Positions 1 to 7,221 of a stretch of DNA of 9,572 bases are shown here, in pieces. A program made the translations under genes and the position numbers. The stretch's first letter is position 1, and each line of letters opens with the position of its first letter. The stretch is from Flavobacterium sp. (GTDB taxonomy: Bacteria > Bacteroidota > Bacteroidia > Flavobacteriales > Flavobacteriaceae). The stretch spans positions 1-9,572 of the forward strand of contig JANJWE010000167.1 in assembly GCA_024709705.1 (NCBI GenBank), written 5' to 3'. The notes under the pieces are model-generated. The model made no database searches and was not told the origin of the DNA. It worked only from the letters and a program-made list of their open reading frames with translations.

Positions 1-2
1 AC

Positions 3-602
3 CTGGTTTCACACTATACAAATGGTCAAAAAGGGTTTGAGGCTTTTTGCAAAGATGAATTTGATATTTGTATACTAGATGTCATGTTACCAGACATGGA
101 TGGTTTTGAGATTGCTACAGAAATTCGAAAAAGAAATCGAGAAATTCCCATTCTTTTCTTATCGGCAAAAACCATGAAAGAAGATCGAATCAAAGGTTTA
201 AAACTTGGTGCCGACGATTATTTGGTCAAACCCTACAGTATGGAAGAACTTATTCTTAAAATCGAAGTTTTTTTAAACAGAAGCCAGAAAACCAGTTACA
301 AAAACCTCATCTATACTATAGGGTCTTTCGAATTTGACCCAACCAATTATTGTGTATCAAAAGGAAAAGACACAATCAATCTAACCGAACGCGAGTCGGC
401 ATTATTAAAACTATTTTTAGACAATAAAAACAGAGTATTAAAAAGAGAGACTATATTAATTGAATTGTGGGGTACAGACGATTATTTTATGGGACGGAGC
501 CTAGATGTTTTCATTTCCCGATTGCGAAAAATTTTTAAAGAAGAACCCAAAATTCGAATTGAAAACATTCCGAGAGTTGGGTTCAAATTGGTAATCGAAT
601 AA
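3..602 (+). CDS. OmpR/RprY-family response regulator, 5'-truncated by the window edge
   Basis: This is the C-terminal 199 residues of a two-component DNA-binding response regulator. The reading frame is open from base 3, so the true start lies upstream of the window; the first internal ATG (base 84) falls inside the phosphorylation motif and cannot be the start. In visible numbering, the receiver shows the phospho-acceptor Asp26 in ILDVMLPDMDG, the switch residue Ser54 in FLSAKT, and the conserved Lys76-Pro77 in DDYLVKPY. About 30 residues with the acidic pocket are missing. A winged-helix trans_reg_C domain follows, with LTERE at 127-131, the recognition helix RSLDVFISRLRKIF at 165-178 and the final beta hairpin ending GFKLVIE. 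The domain order and the AKTMKED stretch resemble the RprY group common in Bacteroidota. A partner histidine kinase is not visible. The gene converges on the cytochrome gene with only 6 bases between the stops, and no terminator is seen there. The family is secure; the signal and target genes are unknown. Confidence 0.93.
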   Translation: MVSHYTNGQKGFEAFCKDEFDICILDVMLPDMDGFEIATEIRKRNREIPILFLSAKTMKEDRIKGLKLGADDYLVKPYSMEELILKIEVFLNRSQKTSYKNLIYTIGSFEFDPTNYCVSKGKDTINLTERESALLKLFLDNKNRVLKRETILIELWGTDDYFMGRSLDVFISRLRKIFKEEPKIRIENIPRVGFKLVIE

Positions 603-608
603 TTTGAT

Positions 609-1007
609 TTATTTGATTAAGCTATACATGTAAAGTTCCAAAGCTTGTAGTTCTTGATCGGTCATACTTTTGGTAATTGAAAAATTGGTTTTCATCACTT
701 CATATTGACTTGGATCAACAATAGGTTTGGCATTTTCTCTCAAAAAATCAACCATATCGGCATTTTGCTCTTTATAAATTATTGCTATTTCTTTTATACT
801 TGGCCCTATAACTTTTTGATCCGGTTTATGACAGGTATAACAAAGTCCAACTCCATTAAAAAGTTCTTCTCCCAATTTAATTTTAGCTTCTACTGAATTT
901 TCAGTTACTTCAGGAGCAGCACTAGCTTCTTTCCCAAAGGGTTCTTGCTTTTTATCTTGACAGGAAAATAAAAACAAACCAATAAATAAAAAATATAGAT
1001 TTCTCAT
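609..1007 (-). CDS. small lipoprotein c-type cytochrome (class I-like)
   Basis: This 132-residue protein begins with a short hydrophobic signal (residues 2-15) ending in the lipobox LFSC, so Cys16 is the predicted lipidated residue. A 30-residue linker rich in charged and small residues follows, then a single c-type heme site CYTCH at 56-60 (Cys56, Cys59, His60). The sixth ligand is probably Met105 in QYEVMKTNF, with Met115 as an alternative. The C-terminal helix is amphipathic, as in class I cytochromes c. It is inferred to sit on the periplasmic face of a membrane, by its lipid anchor, and to carry electrons one at a time; the redox partner is unknown. It starts at ATG 1007, 65 bases after the hemB stop on the same strand. 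It may be the last gene of the heme operon or use its own promoter. The two-Cys site and lipobox are read directly from sequence; the exact electron-transfer role is inference. Confidence 0.9.
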   Translation of the reverse strand: MRNLYFLFIGLFLFSCQDKKQEPFGKEASAAPEVTENSVEAKIKLGEELFNGVGLCYTCHKPDQKVIGPSIKEIAIIYKEQNADMVDFLRENAKPIVDPSQYEVMKTNFSITKSMTDQELQALELYMYSLIK

Positions 1008-1028
1008 GGTCTAGGTGTTTGATTTACA

Positions 1029-1036
1029 CAAATATA
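1029..1036 (-). promoter_or_regulatory. candidate -7 promoter box for the cytochrome c gene
   Basis: The minus strand reads TATATTTG, which fits the Bacteroidota sigma-A -7 consensus TAnnTTTG. The box ends 21 bases before the ATG, which would give a short leader. No TTG is seen at the expected -33 distance, so this is only half of a promoter. AT-rich DNA produces such matches by chance. Confidence 0.3.
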
Positions 1037-1072
1037 CACCTTAAAAAAACAGAAAAAGGTGATATTTATCAG

Positions 1073-2062
1073 TTACGAAATTATCTTTACTACTTCCTTA
1101 GCAAAATAACTCGCTATCATATCGGCACCTGCTCTTTTGATAGCCGTTACTTGTTCCATCATTACCGCATCGTGGTCTAGCCAACCTCTTTCTGAAGCCG
1201 CTTTAATCATAGCATATTCACCCGAAACCTGATAAACCGCTACCGGAACATCAAAAGTATTTTTTACTTCTCTAACGATGTCCAAATAGGCAATTCCGGG
1301 TTTTACCATGACAATATCAGCTCCTTCTTCAATATCCATTCGTGTTTCTCGGATGGCTTCGATACGGTTATGGTAATCCATTTGATAGGTTTTTTTGTCT
1401 TTCGGAATGTTTTGAGCATCCACAGGAGCACTGTCTAACGCATCTCGAAACGGGCCATAATGTGCTGAAGCATACTTAGCACTATAGGCCATGATTCCTG
1501 TATTTACATAACCTTCGTCCTCTAAGGCTTCTCTGATTTCTAAAATTCTTCCGTCCATCATGTCGCTGGGTGCTACAATATCAGCACCGGCTTCGGCATG
1601 TGAGCAACTCATTTCAGCTAAAATGGCAGAAGTAACATCATTTACAATTATTCCGTTTTCAATTACGCCATCGTGTCCAAAAGACGAATACGGGTCTAAT
1701 GCTACATCGGTCATCACAATCATATCCGGAACCGCATTTTTAATCACTTTTATGGCACGTTGCATCAAACCATTTGGATTTAAAGCTTCGGTACCTTTGT
1801 TATCTTTCAAACTGTCTGGAACTTTTACAAAAACTAAAACTGTTTTTAAATTGAGTTTAGCCAATTCTTTCACTTCTTTTTCCAACAAATCCAAACTCAA
1901 ACGGAAATAATTAGGCATGGAAGCGATTTCCTCCCTTACATTTTTTCCTTCTACCACAAAAAGCGGAACAATAAAATCGCTAGGTGAAAGAATGGTTTCG
2001 CGAACCAATGAACGAATGGTTTCGTTGGTTCTTAGTCTTCGGTTTCTTCTAAGTGGAAACAT
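1073..2062 (-). CDS. hemB: delta-aminolevulinic acid dehydratase (porphobilinogen synthase)
   Basis: HemB condenses two 5-aminolevulinate molecules to porphobilinogen in the cytoplasm, the first common tetrapyrrole step. The protein has 329 residues, normal for the family, and starts at ATG 2062 behind an A-rich leader. The two active-site lysines are visible: Lys196 in MAYSAKYASA and Lys254 in VMVKPG, the residue that forms the Schiff base. The metal loop at 119-132 reads DVALDPYSSFGHDG, with Asp where zinc enzymes carry the cysteine triad. This is therefore the magnesium-type, zinc-independent form. The N-terminal RRNRRLRTNETIRSLVRET and the SDMMDGRI segment (166-173) are family hallmarks. 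It is the last hem gene of the block, 36 bases after hemF. It is probably co-transcribed, since no promoter was recognised in that gap. The dyad between hemF and hemB could tune its expression. Confidence 0.98.
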   Translation of the reverse strand: MFPLRRNRRLRTNETIRSLVRETILSPSDFIVPLFVVEGKNVREEIASMPNYFRLSLDLLEKEVKELAKLNLKTVLVFVKVPDSLKDNKGTEALNPNGLMQRAIKVIKNAVPDMIVMTDVALDPYSSFGHDGVIENGIIVNDVTSAILAEMSCSHAEAGADIVAPSDMMDGRILEIREALEDEGYVNTGIMAYSAKYASAHYGPFRDALDSAPVDAQNIPKDKKTYQMDYHNRIEAIRETRMDIEEGADIVMVKPGIAYLDIVREVKNTFDVPVAVYQVSGEYAMIKAASERGWLDHDAVMMEQVTAIKRAGADMIASYFAKEVVKIIS

Positions 2063-2078
2063 AATTTATTTGTTTAAG

Positions 2079-2109
2079 GTTTCACGTTTCAAGTTTTTCT
2101 AAAACTTGA
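2079..2109. repeat. heptamer tandem repeat and 9-bp perfect hairpin across the hemF stop
   Basis: On the plus strand, 2079-2099 is a degenerate seven-base tandem: GTTTCAC, GTTTCAA, GTTTTTC. Overlapping it, TCAAGTTTT (2089-2097) and AAAACTTGA (2101-2109) are perfect inverted repeats with a 3-base loop. The hemF stop codon (2099-2101, TAG on the minus strand) lies in the loop. No T-run follows in the transcription direction, so an intrinsic terminator is unlikely. It may be an RNA processing or stability element, or a member of a lineage-specific intergenic repeat family. Confidence 0.6.
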
Positions 2110-3007
2110 CCCAATCCACCGGATTTTGTAATACATTAATTAATTTCTCTTCTTCGCTACCTTTTTCAGGATGGTGGTCATACACCCATTGCACATGTGG
2201 CGGTAAACTCATCAAAATACTCTCAATTCTGCCGTTGGTTTTTAAACCAAATAAAGTGCCTTTATCATGCACCAAATTAAATTCTACATAACGCCCTCTA
2301 CGGATTTCTTGCCAAGTACGTTGTGCAGCTGTGTATGCTAAGTTTTTTCTTTTTTCAACAATAGGAACATACGCCTCAAGAAAACTATTCCCAACTTGGG
2401 TAACAAAATTGTACCAATCTTCCATTGTCAAGGTATCGGTTGCTTTTAAATAATCAAAAAACAATCCGCCTACGCCACGAGCTTCATTGCGATGAGCATT
2501 CCAAAAATAGTCATCGCATTTCTTTTTATAGTTAGCGTAAAATTCAGGATGGTGTTTATCGCAAGCCGTTTTACAGGTTTGGTGAAAATGAATGGCATCT
2601 TCTTCAAAAAGATAATAGGGTGTTAAATCTTGTCCGCCCCCAAACCATTGGTTGATGATGTTTCCGATTTCGTCATACATTTCAAAATACCTCCAATTGG
2701 CATGAACGGTGGGCACCATAGGATTTTTAGGATGGATGACCAAACTCAATCCGCAGGCAAAAAAATCGGCTTCGCCCACACCAAACATTTTTTGCATCGT
2801 ATCGGGTAATTTACCATGAACGGCTGAGATATTCACACCGCCTTTTTCAAAAACGTTCCCATTTTCAATTACACGAGTTCTGCCTCCTCCACCTTCGGGA
2901 CGTTCCCAAATATCTTCGCGGAATTTGGAACCGCCGTCAACATCTTCCAAACCTTTACAGATTTGGTCTTGAAGAGTTTGTATGTATTGATAAAATTTGT
3001 CTTTCAT
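2099..3007 (-). CDS. hemF: oxygen-dependent coproporphyrinogen III oxidase
   Basis: HemF oxidatively decarboxylates two propionates of coproporphyrinogen III to vinyls, giving protoporphyrinogen IX, and uses O2. The 302-residue length matches bacterial HemF. Signature blocks appear in order: RPEGGGGRTRVIENG at 36-50, followed by the EKGGVN stretch; HPKNPMVPTVHANWRYFE at 92-109; WFGGGQDLTPYY at 121-132; RGVGGLFFDYL at 177-187; and RRGRYVEFNLVHDKGTLFGL at 236-255, with SLPP at 267-270. Conserved histidines at 92 and 102 lie in the substrate-site region. The start is ATG 3007, preceded by TAATTAAG. It is separated from hemE by about 50 bases and from hemB by 36, and both gaps hold short repeats. 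Use of HemF, with no oxygen-independent oxidase in view, indicates aerobic heme synthesis, though a hemN elsewhere in the genome cannot be excluded. Confidence 0.98.
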   Translation of the reverse strand: MKDKFYQYIQTLQDQICKGLEDVDGGSKFREDIWERPEGGGGRTRVIENGNVFEKGGVNISAVHGKLPDTMQKMFGVGEADFFACGLSLVIHPKNPMVPTVHANWRYFEMYDEIGNIINQWFGGGQDLTPYYLFEEDAIHFHQTCKTACDKHHPEFYANYKKKCDDYFWNAHRNEARGVGGLFFDYLKATDTLTMEDWYNFVTQVGNSFLEAYVPIVEKRKNLAYTAAQRTWQEIRRGRYVEFNLVHDKGTLFGLKTNGRIESILMSLPPHVQWVYDHHPEKGSEEEKLINVLQNPVDWVKF

Positions 3008-3014
3008 CTTAATT

Positions 3015-3059
3015 AGTTTTCAGTCACAGCTTATTTGTAAACTGAGACTGAGACTGTTT
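3015..3059. repeat. hexamer tandem repeat with imperfect dyad between hemE and hemF
   Basis: The plus strand holds CTGAGA, CTGAGA, CTGTTT in tandem (3042-3059). Upstream, CAGTCACAG (3021-3029) can pair with CTGAGACTG at 3042-3050 or 3048-3056, with 8 of 9 bases matching, so two alternative hairpins are possible. The stretch fills nearly the whole hemE-hemF gap and reaches into the hemE stop. Function unknown; it may be a species-level intergenic repeat or an mRNA structure. Confidence 0.5.
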
Positions 3060-4083
3060 ATTTGTTATACTCTTTCACCGCCTCTACAAAAGCCTTAGCA
3101 TGGTCTACCGGAATATTTGGTAAAATGCCATGACCCAAATTTACGATGTAGCTATCTTTTCCAAATTCGTCAATCATTTGATGTACCATTTTTTTGATGG
3201 TTGGAATTGGTGACAATAATCGTGATGGGTCGAAATTTCCTTGTAAAGTGATTTTTCCGCCAGATAAGTAACGAGCATTTCGAGCAGAACACGTCCAATC
3301 TACACCTAAAGCTGAAGCTTTAGATTTGGCCATATCACTCAAGGCAAACCAGCAGCCTTTTCCAAAAACAATTACTTTGGTATGTGGAGCCAAAGCTTCA
3401 ACAATTTGGTTGATATAGTACCATGAAAACTCTTGATAATCAACCGGAGACAACATGCCTCCCCATGAATCAAAAATTTGAATGGCGTTACACCCCGCAT
3501 TTACTTTTTCTTTTAAGTACAAAATGGTAGTATCGGTAATTTTTTGAAGTAAAGAATGAGCGGCCATTGGATTAGAAAAACAAAATCCTTTGGCGGTGTC
3601 AAAACTTTTAGAACCTTTGCCTTCTACTGCATAACAAAAAATCGTCCATGGTGAACCGGCAAAACCAATCAATGGCACCTCATCATTTAACATTTCTTTG
3701 GTTAATTTCACGGCATCCATCACATAACCCAAGGTTTCTTCGATGTTGGGAACAAATACTTGATTCACTTGTTCCATGGTTCGAATAGGATTGGGAATAA
3801 TGGGCCCCAAATTGTCTTTCAATTCTACGTGAATACCCATCGCTCTAGGAACCACCAAAATATCTGAGAACAAAATAGCTGCATCCGGTTTTACAATTCG
3901 AATGGGCTGAACCGTAATTTCAGCGGCTAATTCCGGAGTTTCACAACGCGTAAAAAAATCGTATTTGTCGCGTAATGCTCTAAATTCGGGCAAATATCTT
4001 CCGGCTTGACGCATCATCCAAACAGGTGGACGCTCAACGGTTTCATTGTTTAAAGCTCTTAAAAAAAGATCGTTCTTTATCAT
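3058..4083 (-). CDS. hemE: uroporphyrinogen decarboxylase
   Basis: HemE removes the four acetate carboxyls of uroporphyrinogen III to give coproporphyrinogen III in the cytoplasm, without a cofactor. From ATG 4083 the protein has 341 residues, normal for the family. A TTG two codons further upstream is also in frame, but the ATG gives the usual [11 protein letters not shown] start. Family signatures are clear: [16 protein letters not shown] at 18-33, whose arginines bind substrate carboxylates; the catalytic Asp74 in [15 protein letters not shown] at 140-147; and NLGHGILP at 315-322 with the conserved His318. All expected catalytic residues are present. The gene lies 16 bases after hemD and shares the transcript. 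A hemD-hemE-hemF order matches the pathway order of their products. Confidence 0.98.
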   Translation of the reverse strand: MIKNDLFLRALNNETVERPPVWMMRQAGRYLPEFRALRDKYDFFTRCETPELAAEITVQPIRIVKPDAAILFSDILVVPRAMGIHVELKDNLGPIIPNPIRTMEQVNQVFVPNIEETLGYVMDAVKLTKEMLNDEVPLIGFAGSPWTIFCYAVEGKGSKSFDTAKGFCFSNPMAAHSLLQKITDTTILYLKEKVNAGCNAIQIFDSWGGMLSPVDYQEFSWYYINQIVEALAPHTKVIVFGKGCWFALSDMAKSKASALGVDWTCSARNARYLSGGKITLQGNFDPSRLLSPIPTIKKMVHQMIDEFGKDSYIVNLGHGILPNIPVDHAKAFVEAVKEYNK

Positions 4084-4099
4084 ATTCAATTTTTAATAC

Positions 4100-4765
4100 T
4101 TAGGATTTATTAAAATAATTTATACATTGAATAATTACATTTTCAACAGTGGGTTGGTTTGCAATTATTTTATTGTTTGTTGTTAATTCGGCCGCAGTTG
4201 TTGTACCAATACAAAAACAAATTTCATTTGTAATCGTATTTTCCAATACATAACTTTGAACAGCCGAGGGACTAAAAAACAAAATCCCATCAACCAGATT
4301 ATTCATTTTATGTGGCGTTAAATGGGTTTGATACACTTGTATTTCTTCAAAAATAATATTGTTTTTTTGAAAAGCATTCGGAATCGTATCTCTTCTCAAA
4401 TTTCCGGAAAAAAAAGTAAATTTTTTATCGGAATGCTGTTTTAAAAGGAATTCAACTAATTCTTCTGCATAATCAAACGATTGTTCAACTTGGAAACCCT
4501 TGGCTTCAAGTAATTGTCTGGTTTTAATTCCCACACAAAAGGAAACTTTACTTTTTAAATCGGAATGATTTTCATTGTCTACAACACTTAAAACCGCATT
4601 TTGACTGGTAAAAATCAAATACTCATAGGTGGATCTTAAGTCGATTTTATGGGGTTTAATTTGAATAAAATCAGCTTCAATCAAACGAAAATCAGCATTA
4701 AGTAAAAACTGTTTTTGGTTGGATAGAAGTTTCTTAGTGGATACTATTCTGATTTTATTTTCCAA
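4100..4765 (-). CDS. hemD: uroporphyrinogen-III synthase
   Basis: HemD cyclises hydroxymethylbilane with inversion of ring D to uroporphyrinogen III. The family is poorly conserved. Identification rests on the expected features: an ENKIRIVSTKKLL start, FTSQNAV at about 52-58, FFSPSAVQSYV at 163-173, and CIGTTTAAEL at 185-194, plus the position directly before hemE. The frame is open back to a TTG at 4813, inside trkA. The likelier start is the TTG at 4765, because it lies one base after the trkA stop and places the first beta strand at residue 4. This gives 221 residues, a usual length. No ATG is available near the N-terminus, so a TTG start seems required. Close abutment to trkA suggests translational coupling. 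The function is firm from context; the exact start is moderately certain. Confidence 0.9.
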   Translation of the reverse strand: MENKIRIVSTKKLLSNQKQFLLNADFRLIEADFIQIKPHKIDLRSTYEYLIFTSQNAVLSVVDNENHSDLKSKVSFCVGIKTRQLLEAKGFQVEQSFDYAEELVEFLLKQHSDKKFTFFSGNLRRDTIPNAFQKNNIIFEEIQVYQTHLTPHKMNNLVDGILFFSPSAVQSYVLENTITNEICFCIGTTTAAELTTNNKIIANQPTVENVIIQCINYFNKS

Positions 4766-4766
4766 T

Positions 4767-5456
4767 TTATTCTTGCCCTTCGCAGTAGATAGAAATATTT
4801 TTATTTTCTCCAAAAACCACTAAAATATCATCTTCATAAATAATAGTTTCAGGGGTTGGTAATCCAATTGTTTCTTTCACAATTGACTTTTTACCGATTA
4901 AATTTGTTTTTTCTTTCTTTCGGATAATCGTCACCAAGTTCAAATGGTATTTGTCTGTTGCATTCAGTTCGGATAACGTTTTTCCGTGAAATTCAGGTTT
5001 GGCTTTCACCTCAGAAATGGTATAATTGTTATCCAATTGATAATTTTCTAAGGTTGTTTTAAAATTAATTTGTTTGGTAAGTCTATCGGCACTTTCTTGC
5101 TCAGGGTGAATAATACTATAAATTCCCATAGCTTCCAAAACTGTATCGTGAATAGGAGAAAGAGCTCTACTTATAATTTTTGCGTTTGATAATTTTTTGA
5201 TAATAGCAGTGGTAATTATTGCAGCCCCTTCGTTTTCTCCAATAGCAACTACAACTTTATCGGCATCTTTTAAAGGTAGGGCTTCAAAAGCCAATTCATT
5301 GGTAGAATCCATACAAATGGCGTGAGAAATTTTATCTTTAATCAAATTTACTTTATCCATTTGTTTATCTACCCCAATCACTTCATTTCCGGTTTCTGTA
5401 AGACTCAAAGCGAGTGACATTCCGAAATTTCCCAATCCAAAAATGATAATTTTCAT
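4767..5456 (-). CDS. trkA: TrkA/KtrA-type potassium channel gating subunit with one RCK module
   Basis: This is the cytoplasmic nucleotide-binding regulator of a K+ uptake channel. Its 229 residues form a single RCK module. An RCK_N Rossmann domain shows the dinucleotide motif FGLGNFG at 6-12 and the ribose-binding acidic residue Asp30 in VIGVDK. After a linker at about 120-140, an RCK_C domain covers about 145-225 and ends ILVVFGENKNI. Classical enterobacterial TrkA has two such modules (about 458 residues), so the architecture is closer to KtrA, which forms octameric rings under a KtrB dimer. The start is ATG 5456, 11 bases after the trkH stop, with no promoter between. The partner is clearly the adjacent trkH gene. 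Its placement inside a heme operon is unusual. The ligand (ATP/ADP or NAD(H)) cannot be decided from sequence. Confidence 0.94.
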   Translation of the reverse strand: MKIIIFGLGNFGMSLALSLTETGNEVIGVDKQMDKVNLIKDKISHAICMDSTNELAFEALPLKDADKVVVAIGENEGAAIITTAIIKKLSNAKIISRALSPIHDTVLEAMGIYSIIHPEQESADRLTKQINFKTTLENYQLDNNYTISEVKAKPEFHGKTLSELNATDKYHLNLVTIIRKKEKTNLIGKKSIVKETIGLPTPETIIYEDDILVVFGENKNISIYCEGQE

Positions 5457-5467
5457 TTTATTTTCTT

Positions 5468-7210
5468 TTAGTTAATTAAAATATTTTCTTTTGGATATTC
5501 ATAGAATTGATGATTGATTTGTCTTAATAATCCAATCATCAAATTGAGCATCCCAATACGTCCTATAAACATTGTTGCAATAAGGACATATTTACTAGGT
5601 TCTGTTAACTCAGTGGTTAAACCTAAACTTAGTCCCACCGTGCTGTATGCTGAAAAACATTCAAAAACTACAGCCAATAAATCAGTTCCTTTGGGCTGTA
5701 AAATGAGTAAGGCCAATATCGCAAATCCGATTACGATTAACGAAATACATAAAATAGCAAATGCCCTTGATGTTGATTCACTAGATATGCGTCTTCCTAA
5801 AATTTGAATGCGACTTTTACCCCTTGCTATGGCAAAAATATTAAGTGTTGCCAATGCAAAAGTACTGGTTTTAATTCCGCCTCCGGTTGATGCCGGCGAT
5901 GCACCAATCCACATTAAAAAAATAATAAATAGCAAAGTTGGAACTGTAAAGGTTGAAAAATCCATAGTGTTAAATCCGGCTGTTCGCGGGGTAACCGCAT
6001 TAAAGGCAGCCGTTGTAATTTTTCCAAAACCTGTTTCGTGTATTTGTAACGTATTGTAGTACTCTGAAATCATTAAAAAAACAAATCCTCCCACTAGTAA
6101 TATTCCTGTTGTGTAAAGAACAATCTTAGAATTTAGAGTCATTACACTCACTTGTTTGTGAATGCGTTTACGATCAAAAAACTCTAAAACATAAATTTTA
6201 AGATATTGATAGAAATTGAAAACAATATTATAGCCCAATCCTCCAAAAACTACCAACAAGATAATTACCCATTGCATGTAATAATTAAACTGAATGTGTG
6301 ACTCAGCTAAACCGGAGGTTAATGTAGAGAAACCGGCATTACAAAAAGCGGATATGGAATGAAAGATGGAAAAAAACACTTTATCTTTTATTTCGGGATT
6401 ATCAAGAACTGAAGAGTAAATAAACAAAGCACCTATCAACTCAACACTTATTGTAAATATAACAACATTTAAAGCGGCTTTTAAGACGTCTTTCAAGGTT
6501 TCTTGTGCTATAAAATCACGAACATTTAAACCCTCTTTAAACGACGAACTTCCTCTAAAGAAAAAAGCAAAAAAAGAAGTGAATGTTAAAATACCTAATC
6601 CTCCTATTTGAATTAAACTTATTATTATTGTTTGACCAATAGTGGTAAAATCTGTAGCCGTATCCAAAACTATCAAACCGGTTACACAAACTGCACTTGT
6701 AGCTGTAAACAACGCATCGGTAAAGGAAATGCCGTGAACCGTTGCATTGGGCAACATTAATAAAAAAGCTCCAATCAAAATAATAGCAAAAAAACTACCT
6801 ACAAAAACAATAGCCGGATTGTAATATACTTCATAAACATATCTGACCAAAATCATCAATCGAATGATGAAGTAAAACACAAGACCGGCTTCTAAAATAG
6901 GCCTAATCTTTTTTAAAACATCCAGATAATGTAAATCGATGTGAATAATGGAAATTACCAAAGAAACCAAAAGTAAAAGACCAATAATGACGGAATTTAC
7001 TAATGCTACCTTTTTCCTGCCCGAAGTTTTATAGTAAAAATATTTAAAGATATTGAAAGCCAATAAAGCCACTGCAATTAGTACCAACCCTATAAATTTG
7101 GGCGTATGATAAACTTGATGTACGCTATATCCGAAATCAAAAACAATGTAGGTTAATACAATCAGATCAAAAAACCTGTAAATTATCTTGAGAATGGAAT
7201 CTTTTTGCAT
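5468..7210 (-). CDS. trkH: TrkH/KtrB-family potassium uptake channel subunit with extended N-terminus
   Basis: This 580-residue inner-membrane protein carries the four pore loops of the Trk/Ktr/HKT superfamily: SAVCVTGL at about 172-179, SAFCNAGF at 287-294, TPRTAGF at 407-413, and SAYSTVGL at 520-527. Each contains the selectivity-filter glycine. GASPASTGGGIKT at 436-448 is the conserved segment after the third loop. The canonical core begins near residue 131 (NPAIVFVGSF). Ahead of it are about four extra hydrophobic segments (about 12-30, 38-58, 70-90, 105-125), which makes the protein longer than typical KtrB or TrkH. The fourth carries Arg117 and Arg123. The gene starts at ATG 7210, 11 bases after the hemC stop, and is followed by its RCK partner. 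Function as a K+ (or K+/Na+) translocating subunit is secure by family; the role of the extra helices is unknown. Confidence 0.95.
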   Translation of the reverse strand: MQKDSILKIIYRFFDLIVLTYIVFDFGYSVHQVYHTPKFIGLVLIAVALLAFNIFKYFYYKTSGRKKVALVNSVIIGLLLLVSLVISIIHIDLHYLDVLKKIRPILEAGLVFYFIIRLMILVRYVYEVYYNPAIVFVGSFFAIILIGAFLLMLPNATVHGISFTDALFTATSAVCVTGLIVLDTATDFTTIGQTIIISLIQIGGLGILTFTSFFAFFFRGSSSFKEGLNVRDFIAQETLKDVLKAALNVVIFTISVELIGALFIYSSVLDNPEIKDKVFFSIFHSISAFCNAGFSTLTSGLAESHIQFNYYMQWVIILLVVFGGLGYNIVFNFYQYLKIYVLEFFDRKRIHKQVSVMTLNSKIVLYTTGILLVGGFVFLMISEYYNTLQIHETGFGKITTAAFNAVTPRTAGFNTMDFSTFTVPTLLFIIFLMWIGASPASTGGGIKTSTFALATLNIFAIARGKSRIQILGRRISSESTSRAFAILCISLIVIGFAILALLILQPKGTDLLAVVFECFSAYSTVGLSLGLTTELTEPSKYVLIATMFIGRIGMLNLMIGLLRQINHQFYEYPKENILIN

Positions 7211-7221
7211 AAACTGCTCTA

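Noticed and set aside
603..608. Bidirectional terminator between the convergent response regulator and cytochrome genes
   Set aside because: Only six bases separate the stops and no inverted repeat with a T-run was recognised around the junction.
705..896. Plus-strand open frame of 63 codons
   Set aside because: It lies antisense within the cytochrome gene and has no recognisable protein features; the opposite frame carries CxxCH and a lipobox.
1037..1061. Possible intrinsic terminator after hemB (CACCTT ... AAGGTG, 6-bp stem)
   Set aside because: The loop is 13 bases, the stem is weak, and no T-run follows on the minus strand; the downstream arm also runs into the candidate -7 box.
1560..2102. 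Two plus-strand open frames antisense to hemB
   Set aside because: Low-complexity Ser/Thr/Phe-rich translations typical of shadows; hemB on the other strand has full catalytic motifs.
5514..6059. Two adjacent plus-strand open frames antisense to trkH
   Set aside because: They are complementary-strand shadows of conserved pore-loop coding sequence, with no domain signal.
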